Positions 55,485 to 61,981 of a DNA stretch of 64,000 bases are shown here, one piece after another. Within the stretch, counting starts at the first letter, position 1; every line of letters begins with the position of its first letter. This stretch comes from JAWXBR01 sp046595995 (GTDB taxonomy: Bacteria > Bacteroidota > Ignavibacteria > Kapaibacteriales > Kapaibacteriaceae): positions 16,378-80,377 of the forward strand of contig JBKJNB010000034.1 of the NCBI GenBank assembly GCA_046595995.1. The letters run 5' to 3'. The translations under genes were made by a program, and so were the position numbers. Under the pieces are notes generated by a model. It saw nothing but the letters and a program-made list of their open reading frames with translations. It ran no database searches and was not told the DNA's origin.

Positions 55485-56399
55485 GTGGATATGAGGAACC
55501 TTACGACGCTACTTCGTGACATTCGCGAGCACAGGCACAATCCACTCGACACATTTATTCTCATCGTCATCGTGTTCTCGGCCGTACTTATTGGCCTAGA
55601 GACAAACGTGGATTTGCACCGCGAGTATCTGAGCACGTTTCATCTGCTGGACATGCTCATTCTCTGGATCTTCGTATGTGAAGTTGTGATTAAGATCTAT
55701 GCAGAGGGGAGTAAGCCGTGGCGCTACTTCCAGAGTGGATGGAATCTTTTCGACTTCTTTATTGTGCTTGCGGGCTTTGCGCCTATCATCATCCATGCAA
55801 TAACGCATTCTAGTTCTGAAGGCGACTTTCATGTGCTTGCGGCAGCCCGTGTCATTCGCCTAGCTCGAGCATTACGGGTTGTACGCGTATTCCGACTCAT
55901 CACGCATCTGCGACCGTTGCAGATTCTGGTCGAGACTCTTCTGCGCAGCATTCCCTCGATGCTGTACGTCGCGTTACTAATGATGATGCTGTTCTACGTC
56001 TATGCCATCATTGGCGTCTCGCTCTTTGCAGCGAACGATCCTGGCCATTTCGGTAGCATTAACCACGCAGCGCTCACGCTCTTTCAATGCATGACAGGTG
56101 ACTCGTGGTCTGACATTATGAAGATTCAGATGATGGCTCCGGTGCCTGGTAGCGCTACCGAAGACCACTCCGTAATTGCGCCCATCTACTTCGTGACGTT
56201 CATGATATTCGCGAGCTTCATCATTCTGAACCTCGTTATCGGCATTATCGTGTCGGCTATGGAAGAGGCCCGCACGATTCACGTCCGTGAAGAGCTCGCG
56301 GCCATCAAGGCCGAAGAGCAAGCGCAGTCCCAAGATCTAGATGAGGTGCGGGAGGACATTGCGAGGATTCTGAAAAAGCTCGACGACTTCAAGCGCTGA
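55485..56399 (+). CDS. Voltage-gated cation channel, single six-helix domain
   Basis: This 304-residue protein starts at GTG 55485, with ATG 55491 as an alternative. Six membrane helices span about 22-250. S4 is a typical voltage sensor with Arg every third residue (RVIRLARALRVVRVFRLI, about 125-142). The pore loop reads ALTLFQCMTGDSWSDIM (selectivity filter TGDSW, near residue 206), and S6 is FASFIILNLVIGIIVSAMEE followed by a C-terminal coiled coil (EELAAIKAEEQAQSQDLDEV). Bacterial sodium channels usually have TLESW; the Asp form looks more like calcium-channel repeats. It should assemble as a tetramer. Confidence 0.9.
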   Translation: MDMRNLTTLLRDIREHRHNPLDTFILIVIVFSAVLIGLETNVDLHREYLSTFHLLDMLILWIFVCEVVIKIYAEGSKPWRYFQSGWNLFDFFIVLAGFAPIIIHAITHSSSEGDFHVLAAARVIRLARALRVVRVFRLITHLRPLQILVETLLRSIPSMLYVALLMMMLFYVYAIIGVSLFAANDPGHFGSINHAALTLFQCMTGDSWSDIMKIQMMAPVPGSATEDHSVIAPIYFVTFMIFASFIILNLVIGIIVSAMEEARTIHVREELAAIKAEEQAQSQDLDEVREDIARILKKLDDFKR

Positions 56400-56404
56400 T
56401 CTCA

Positions 56405-56641
56405 TCAAGGGGTCACTCGTCTGCGACGCACTTCGCTACGCTCCCCAGGAGTGCTCGCCGTATTTTGCTCATTGTGCAAACGCAGAAAACCTGCGGAAGT
56501 ATTCCTGCGTTCGCCCTCATTGTTATGACCATCGCCCACATTGCTGTGACCATCGCCATCAGTGTTGTGCAGCCACCAAGATGCTTGGTTCATTGCATTT
56601 GGATGTACCTCTGAATGAGCGTAGCTACTGAGAGTCTTCAT
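56405..56641 (-). CDS. Possible small protein with GDGH repeats
   Basis: A 78-residue frame starts at ATG 56641 with GGAG 7 nt upstream. It contains ASWWLHNTDGDGHSNVGDGH and an Arg-rich end. A hairpin (56675-56693, GCTCCTC/GAGGAGC) lies in the leader. There is no family and coding status is uncertain. Otherwise the stretch 56400-56831 holds only a CCGGGA-N9-TCCCGG element. Confidence 0.3.
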   Translation of the reverse strand: MKTLSSYAHSEVHPNAMNQASWWLHNTDGDGHSNVGDGHNNEGERRNTSAGFLRLHNEQNTASTPGERSEVRRRRVTP

Positions 56642-56769
56642 AGCTCGTCTCCAATAAGAAAGGTATCGCGATATGCTCCTCCCCCTGAGGAGCAGCCGCC
56701 CACGTCGCATGTGACGGTGCTTTCGGAACGACGAGACAATAGTACGTAATTATACGTACAGATCAAATT

Positions 56770-56794
56770 CATTCCGGGAATCATTCTCTCCCGG
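56770..56794. repeat. CCGGGA-N9-TCCCGG hairpin element, single copy
   Basis: This 25-bp copy differs from 1419-1443 by one base in the loop and lies between the small frame at 56405-56641 and metZ. Confidence 0.65.
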
Positions 56795-56831
56795 CAACAA
56801 CGACGTAAGTCGTTAGGAATATAAAAATCCC

Positions 56832-58001
56832 CTACGCCGCCCCCAACATCACATCCAGGTCGTTCAGGATGTCTTCGATGTGCTCCAGACCCACGGAAAC
56901 ACGCACCGATCCGGGATAAATACCCGTCGCCGTGCGGATCTCTTCGGGCACGCGTGCATGCGTTGTAGAGGCTGGATGCGTGATAATCGTACGGGTGTCC
57001 CCCAGGTTGGCTGAAAGACTCGCCATCTGGCGTGCATCAAGAAAGCGACGTCCAGCGTCGAGGCCACCCTTCAATACAAACGCTACGAGGCCGCCGCCCT
57101 GACGCATTTGCCTTAGAGCAACCGCGTGTTGTGGATGCGACGGCAGATGCGGATACCTTACGTAATCGACCTTCGGATGCGACTCGAGGAAGTTCGCAAC
57201 AGCAATGGCGTTGCTGCAATGGCGATCCATGCGGACAGCGAGCGTTTCTAAACTTTTTGATAAAATCCAGGCATTGAACGGTGACATCGACGGACCGCTG
57301 TTCCTGCAGAACAAATAGATCTGACGCACTAACTCTTTGTTGCCAAGTACCACGCCACCTAACACGCGGCCTTGTCCATCAATGTATTTCGTCGCCGAAT
57401 GTGTCACGATGTCAGCACCCAATGCGATAGGGGTCTGCAGATAAGGGGTCGCAAAGCAATTGTCGACGTTCACAAGAATGTTGTACTCGCGCGCAATCGT
57501 TGCAATGGCGGCGATATCAAGAATGTCGAGTCCGGGATTCGATGGCGTCTCGACAATAAACATCTTCGTCGATCCGCCGCGGATTGCTTCTCGCCAGGCG
57601 TTCAGATCGGTGCCATCAACTAACGTGGCAGTGATGCCCCACCGCGGCAGGTAAGTGCTGAGAAGCGTGTGCGTCGACCCAAACAATGCACGCGATGCAA
57701 CGATGTGGTCACCACTTGACAGCAATCCCATAATCGAGGCAAACACTGCAGCCATACCCGTAGCAGTGGCGACCCCTGCCTCAGCCCCCTCCAGCAAGCA
57801 CATCTTGTCGACGAATTCTGTTGTGTTTGGGTTTGTGAAGCGAGAGTAGATAAGGCCGTCTTCCTCGTCAGCGAAGAGGGCTCGCATGTGCTCTGCATCG
57901 TCGAATAGAAAGCTGCTCGTGAGGTACAGTGGCGTTGAGTGCTCGTGCTGCGCCGTCTGCTCGATTTGGGTTCGGATTGCGTCGGTTTCGAAGTGTGCCA
58001 T
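56832..58001 (-). CDS. metZ: Trans-sulfuration enzyme, probably O-succinylhomoserine sulfhydrylase
   Basis: This 389-residue PLP enzyme of the cystathionine gamma-synthase family starts at ATG 58001 (MAHFETDAIRTQIEQTAQHE). Landmarks are PLYLTSSFLFDDAE, YSRFTNPNTTEFVDKMCLLE, SGDHIVASRALFGSTHTLLS, FIVETPSNPGLDILDIAAI, VDNCFATPYLQTPIALGADI and the PLP lysine in THSATKYIDGQGRVLGG. It makes homocysteine or cystathionine for methionine. Which sulfur donor and homoserine ester it uses cannot be decided by eye; residue patterns favour MetZ over MetB. It is divergent from the RiPP-like gene at 58157. Confidence 0.85.
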   Translation of the reverse strand: MAHFETDAIRTQIEQTAQHEHSTPLYLTSSFLFDDAEHMRALFADEEDGLIYSRFTNPNTTEFVDKMCLLEGAEAGVATATGMAAVFASIMGLLSSGDHIVASRALFGSTHTLLSTYLPRWGITATLVDGTDLNAWREAIRGGSTKMFIVETPSNPGLDILDIAAIATIAREYNILVNVDNCFATPYLQTPIALGADIVTHSATKYIDGQGRVLGGVVLGNKELVRQIYLFCRNSGPSMSPFNAWILSKSLETLAVRMDRHCSNAIAVANFLESHPKVDYVRYPHLPSHPQHAVALRQMRQGGGLVAFVLKGGLDAGRRFLDARQMASLSANLGDTRTIITHPASTTHARVPEEIRTATGIYPGSVRVSVGLEHIEDILNDLDVMLGAA

Positions 58002-58131
58002 GGACGAAATTACTAACACGCCACACGTACTACGACGCTACAGGTATTAAGACCTTCAGGCAAATCATGTGATAAAAGCCCCTTCAACCATTTCTTGACC
58101 GACCCGTCAGTCATTTCTTCTCTAAAGTGTG

Positions 58132-58139
58132 TAGATTTG
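58132..58139 (+). promoter_or_regulatory. Bacteroidota-type -7 promoter box (tentative) for the repeat peptide
   Basis: TAGATTTG fits the TAnnTTTG box of Bacteroidota primary promoters and would start transcripts about 7 nt later, just ahead of ATG 58157. The -33 element is weak, so this is a suggestion only. Confidence 0.3.
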
Positions 58140-58156
58140 ACGAAATGACTATTGTG

Positions 58157-58447
58157 ATGTCTCACCAACAAACCAACATCCATATGCAAGACGTAAAAGT
58201 CGCTTCGCACACAATCTTCCCACCGGCAGGTACATGGGACACTACGGCAGAGAAGTCGCACTCGATTTTTCCACCAGCAGGTACATGGGACAATGCGACT
58301 GAAAAGTCACATTCGATTTTCCCGCCAGCAGGTTCGTGGGACAACGTCGATAACGTGGTACCAGTAGAAAATGCGACGGCAGAAGGATCTTGGGATGCAG
58401 CGACAGAGAAGTCACACTCGATCTTTCCACCTGCAGGTACGTGGTGA
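58157..58447 (+). CDS. Multi-core precursor peptide with four SHSIFPPAGTW repeats (RiPP candidate)
   Basis: This 96-residue peptide starts at ATG 58157 (in-frame ATG 58145 and GTG 58127 are also open). A leader of about 16 residues (MSHQQTNIHMQDVKVA) precedes repeats of SH[ST]IFPPAG[TS]WD followed by x4EK spacers: 58205-58255, 58256-58306, 58307 to about 58354, and a last copy 58412-58444 ending exactly at the Trp before the stop. A fifth, partial unit (EGSWD) lies before the last. Codons differ at many third positions while residues stay fixed, so the peptide itself is under selection. There is no signal peptide or Cys. Two radical-SAM-like genes follow, as expected of a ribosomally made, modified peptide. 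The function is unknown. Confidence 0.75.
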   Translation: MSHQQTNIHMQDVKVASHTIFPPAGTWDTTAEKSHSIFPPAGTWDNATEKSHSIFPPAGSWDNVDNVVPVENATAEGSWDAATEKSHSIFPPAGTW

Positions 58448-58495
58448 TTTGACGTTTATCTGACCCGAGTCTGGGTGAGGTATGCTTGATGCTTA

Positions 58496-58660
58496 GCATT
58501 GAAAATGCGTTGAGCATGGCATTGAAAATGCGTTGAGAAGTCCGGATTGTGTGGACACATCCGGACTTCGTCGTATACGGACACTCGCACGTGGTATACG
58601 GACACTCGCACGTGATATACGCACCCTCGCACATACGAGGACACTCGCACATAGAATTCC
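58496..58660 (+). repeat. Leader region with direct repeats, hairpin and CGGACACTCGCAC array
   Basis: A 19-bp unit repeats at 58496-58514 and 58519-58537, each holding a GCATT-gaa-AATGC stem. A strong hairpin follows at 58537-58569 (stem GAAGTCCGGA/TCCGGACTTC). Then four imperfect 17-21-bp units built on ACACTCGCAC run from about 58570 to 58653. The region joins the precursor to the first radical-SAM gene and may attenuate or process the message. The frame through the array is open (YGHSHV repeats) and joins the downstream gene from GTG 58549, but the start at 58672 fits its paralogue better. Confidence 0.6.
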
Positions 58661-58671
58661 GGAATAGCACC

Positions 58672-59925
58672 ATGCTAACACGACGCGACGCAATAAAACT
58701 TAAATGCGACATCCTTGTTAACGGTATCCGAGTGGCGGATCTCCGCAAGGACTTACAGCGCGACCAAGGTTGGGATGAGGCTCGTGCACAAGCGTTTCTG
58801 CCTGCAGAGATGCGTCTTCCACACGAAGTCTATTGTCAGGTGCGCGAACACTCCGAAGCAAATTTCCGCTTGCGCATCGTTGATGGGGAACTCGTCATCC
58901 AAGATCGTGCAAACGCTCTTGTTTGCAAGTGCACATTCGTAAGCCTTCCGGAATTCGCGCATTCTGTCGCAGCCGATGGTACGTTGTTTCAGAACATCGT
59001 GGTATACAACGGAACGTGTAATCTCAATTTCACGTGGAATTACTACTGCGACTATTTCCGCACGAAGCAGGAATGCCGATTCTGCAATCTCACGCCCGCA
59101 CAAGACTTCTACCCCGATGAAAACATTTCGAACGCACGGAAAACAGCAGACCAGATTGGCGATGTAATCGAGGTAGCGCGCGCCGCACATCCGAATCCAA
59201 AGTCAATTATGACGCGTGGCACACCACATGACAAACATGGCCACGGTGGTACGATTCAAATGCTTGACATGCTTAGCGCACGTTTCCCGTACACAAACGA
59301 TCGCGAGCGCACGAAGGTATTGATGACAGTGACGCCTACGAAGAACATTGCTGATGTTAAATTACTTTATGATGCGGGACTGCATTCTGTTTCGTTCAAT
59401 TTCGAAGTCTTCGATCGCGGATACTGGAAGGCAATCGTTCCGGGCAAAGACTCGTATATCGGCCGTGATTTGTGGGAGGCATCACTCGTTGAGGCAGTGA
59501 AGCACTTCGGGCCGGGTCGTGTGTTCTCCGCGTTAATCGCCGGACTCGAGCCACGGAAGACATTGCTCGAAGGCGTGCATTGGTGTTGCGATCGAGGAAT
59601 AATCCCAATCATCGTTCCATTCAGTCCAGAAACCGGCAGTCAATTCGAAGGCTTCCGTCCTCCTACACTCCAGTGGATGATGGCTACGCATCTCGAGGCA
59701 GCCGCAATCATTGCGGAGAAACTTCCATTTATAGCAACGGCTGAGTACTGGGAACTCGACGCACCGATTTGCGCAGAGTGTTTTACCGGTGGAATCCTGT
59801 TCGATGTCATTAAAACGAATGCGGGAATTGCCTCCGACCATGGCGGCTGTGGCATGGTTCATGCGACAGCAAAAGTGAGGCCTGCGCAAGAGCAGGAGCC
59901 TGTTGGTGTTGAATTCTCTAACTAA
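58672..59925 (+). CDS. Radical-SAM-like enzyme 1, RiPP-candidate cluster
   Basis: This 417-residue protein starts at ATG 58672 (MLTRRDAIKLKCDILVNGIR), aligned with the N-terminus of its neighbour. An N-terminal domain of about 110 residues is followed by the cluster motif Cys126-X8-Cys135-X2-Cys138 (YYCDYFRTKQECRFCNL), with an extra Cys116 ten residues before. Barrel-like segments follow: VLMTVTPTKNIADVKLLYDA, LHSVSFNFEVFDRGYWKAI, LIAGLEPRKTLLEGVHWC and PFSPETGSQFEGFRPP. A C-terminal CAEC (367/370) may help hold a second cluster. Ordinary radical-SAM motifs are CX3CX2C, so this is an unusual subclass. It probably modifies the peptide encoded upstream. No exact family was recognised. Confidence 0.8.
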   Translation: MLTRRDAIKLKCDILVNGIRVADLRKDLQRDQGWDEARAQAFLPAEMRLPHEVYCQVREHSEANFRLRIVDGELVIQDRANALVCKCTFVSLPEFAHSVAADGTLFQNIVVYNGTCNLNFTWNYYCDYFRTKQECRFCNLTPAQDFYPDENISNARKTADQIGDVIEVARAAHPNPKSIMTRGTPHDKHGHGGTIQMLDMLSARFPYTNDRERTKVLMTVTPTKNIADVKLLYDAGLHSVSFNFEVFDRGYWKAIVPGKDSYIGRDLWEASLVEAVKHFGPGRVFSALIAGLEPRKTLLEGVHWCCDRGIIPIIVPFSPETGSQFEGFRPPTLQWMMATHLEAAAIIAEKLPFIATAEYWELDAPICAECFTGGILFDVIKTNAGIASDHGGCGMVHATAKVRPAQEQEPVGVEFSN

Positions 59926-59934
59926 GCTTTCATT

Positions 59935-59973
59935 GATGCCTACTATGACTTTCCGATGCCTACTATGACTTTC
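59935..59973 (+). repeat. 20-bp tandem duplication over the start of radical-SAM gene 2
   Basis: Nineteen bases at 59935-59953 recur at 59955-59973. Each contains an ATG-CCT-ACT-ATG start region. The first copy is out of frame and encodes only a ten-residue peptide ending inside the gene, so the second copy's ATG (59956) is the start. Confidence 0.8.
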
Positions 59974-61182
59974 GATCAGACTGTTCGACTGAAGACGGAA
60001 CTGCTGCTTGATGGGATGACAGTTTCCGATCGGGCGATGGACACTGTCGGTGATGGTGGACTAGAAAAAGTGTTCTGGGTGTTTGAGATGACGCCATCGA
60101 CACACGTTGGTACGGGCGATGGCACACGTCCGCTGCCGAACGATATGCTCCTCCCGTGGGACACCTATGTCGACGTTCGATACAGTCCACATTCGCCATT
60201 TCTCGTCGACTACGCCGACGGAGCACTTGTCCTGCGCAAGCATGGCATGGACATTTGCGAAGTCAGTTGGCCAACACGTCCGGCTTATTACGACCACCTT
60301 ACGCGCAGCGGCAAGCCGATGAAGAAGGTCGCTTCAATGCGTGGGAGTTGCGGCTTGCGCGTGTGTCACGACAATTCCTGCCACTATTTCAAGAATGGCG
60401 AGCAATGTAAGTTTTGCAACATTGTTCCAGCCCGCCAGCGCAATCGCGACCATGTCGTAACGCACAAAGGGGCGGAGGATGTGTACGATGCCGTCCGTGA
60501 TGCAATGTTTGACAACCCGGTCTGCGATCACCTTGCGTTCACCGCTGGTGCATATGCAGATGATGGGTTAGGGGGCTTGCCTGCAATCATGGACAGGCTG
60601 CAGCCGTTGTTGGCTATAAAGAAGTTTCCAATCGTTGCCGCCATCACTGCAACGCGCGATAAAGCCGAAACTGAATTACTGTGTAGCATGAACATCAGTT
60701 CAGTTGCTTTCAATATTGAAATCTGGGACGAGACAATATTTAATCGTATCTGTTCAGGTAAGGCTCGGCGCATCGGACGTGAGCGCTGGATAACGGCATT
60801 GAAAGAAGCACGCGACTTGCTACAACCAGCTCGTGCATTAACATCGTTTGTTGTTGGCCTCGAACCGATGGATACGTTCCTCGAAGGTGTCGAATACTTT
60901 TCTTCGAACGGCATCTTCCCAATCATGAGTCCGTTCGTCCCCATGGTCGGAACCGCCTACGAAGGCACACAACCTCCGACCGCAGACTGGGTGTGGGAGG
61001 CGCACGAGCGCGCGACGGAAATCATTCATCGCAACCTTCCTGAAGCGTTCAATGACGAGATCTGGGCCGGCGACATCGGAATTTGTCCATCGTGTACAAC
61101 CTCCAAGCTGTTCTTCGATTTCATGCGCCGCCTTGTCCCGCGTGATGTACCGCATCCTCGCACGGCCGCTATCGCGTCATAA
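59956..61182 (+). CDS. Radical-SAM-like enzyme 2, paralogue of enzyme 1
   Basis: This 408-residue protein shares the layout of enzyme 1: an N-terminal domain (TVRLKTELLLDGMTVSD), then Cys142-X8-Cys151-X2-Cys154 (SCHYFKNGEQCKFCNIVP), with Cys132 at the same distance as Cys116 there, plus its own Cys137. Shared later blocks are VAAITATRDKAETELL, ISSVAFNIEIWDETIFNRI, VVGLEPMDTFLEGVEYFSSN, GIFPIMSPFVPM and a C-terminal CPSC (377/380). It starts 30 nt after enzyme 1 ends. Two related enzymes suggest two successive or site-specific modifications of the repeated core. The chemistry is unknown. Confidence 0.8.
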   Translation: MPTMTFDQTVRLKTELLLDGMTVSDRAMDTVGDGGLEKVFWVFEMTPSTHVGTGDGTRPLPNDMLLPWDTYVDVRYSPHSPFLVDYADGALVLRKHGMDICEVSWPTRPAYYDHLTRSGKPMKKVASMRGSCGLRVCHDNSCHYFKNGEQCKFCNIVPARQRNRDHVVTHKGAEDVYDAVRDAMFDNPVCDHLAFTAGAYADDGLGGLPAIMDRLQPLLAIKKFPIVAAITATRDKAETELLCSMNISSVAFNIEIWDETIFNRICSGKARRIGRERWITALKEARDLLQPARALTSFVVGLEPMDTFLEGVEYFSSNGIFPIMSPFVPMVGTAYEGTQPPTADWVWEAHERATEIIHRNLPEAFNDEIWAGDIGICPSCTTSKLFFDFMRRLVPRDVPHPRTAAIAS

Positions 61183-61225
61183 ACGCACTTGCGTTGCAGG
61201 AGCGTTAGCGTCCCTATTTTACCGC

Positions 61226-61981
61226 ATGATCGAACTTCGCTCCATCACGAAGTCCTATGCTTCGAGCGCACCCGCCGTCAGCGATGTCTCACTCGTCATG
61301 GAAACGGGCGAAACAGTTGCACTCGTGGGCACAAGCGGCTCAGGCAAGACAACTTTGCTGAAGACCATTAACCGGCTCATCGAACCAACGAGTGGCACCG
61401 TATTCCTCGATGGCGTCGATGTGCGAACAATAAAACCATCGACGTTGCGCCGAGGCATGGGCTTTGTGTTGCAGAACTTCGGACTGTTTCCGCACTACAC
61501 GGTCGAGCAGAATCTGGCCATCGTGCCGGAGTTGTTGCAATGGACACGCGATCGTGCGGATACACGCGGACGTGAACTTCTTACGAAGCTGCATATGCAG
61601 CCGAGTGAGTTCTTGCATCGCTATCCGAGTGAGCTGAGTGGCGGAGAACAACAGCGTGTGGCATTGTGTCGCGCATTGATGGCCGATCCGCCAGTTCTGC
61701 TAATGGACGAACCTTTCGGCGCTTTAGACCCCATTACCCGCTATGACGTACGCGATGGCTTCATGCACCTCGATGAATGGCGCACCAAGACCGTTGTGCT
61801 CGTTACGCATGACATCGAAGAAGCCTTCATGCTCGCCGATCGTGTGGTGCTGCTCGACAAAGGTGTAGTACAGCAGATTGGAACACCGCGTGAATTGCTG
61901 ACGCAGCCAGCAACGGAATTTGTGCGACGCTTTCTCGCCGTTGCGCCAGGCGCGCGTTTGTACGTCGAGGGGCGCGCATGA
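61226..61981 (+). CDS. OpuCA/ProV-type ABC transporter ATP-binding protein
   Basis: This 251-residue protein starts at ATG 61226. It has Walker A VALVGTSGSGKTTLLKTINR, the Q-loop in FVLQNFGLFPHYTVEQNL, signature ELSGGEQQRVALCRALMADP, Walker B VLLMDEPFGALDPITR and the H-loop VTHDIEEAF. The INRLIEPTSG block and short form without CBS domains fit osmoprotectant/quaternary-amine importers (OpuC type). It overlaps the permease by 4 nt. It starts 43 nt after the second radical-SAM gene, so joint transcription with the peptide cluster is possible but not shown. Confidence 0.9.
   Translation: MIELRSITKSYASSAPAVSDVSLVMETGETVALVGTSGSGKTTLLKTINRLIEPTSGTVFLDGVDVRTIKPSTLRRGMGFVLQNFGLFPHYTVEQNLAIVPELLQWTRDRADTRGRELLTKLHMQPSEFLHRYPSELSGGEQQRVALCRALMADPPVLLMDEPFGALDPITRYDVRDGFMHLDEWRTKTVVLVTHDIEEAFMLADRVVLLDKGVVQQIGTPRELLTQPATEFVRRFLAVAPGARLYVEGRA

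Noticed and set aside
58013..58114. A 33-codon minus-strand frame (MTDGSVKKWLKGLLSHDLPE onward) between metZ and the repeat peptide
   Set aside because: It is short, has only a weak ribosome site and overlaps the probable promoter of the precursor. It could be a metZ leader peptide, but nothing supports it beyond an open frame.
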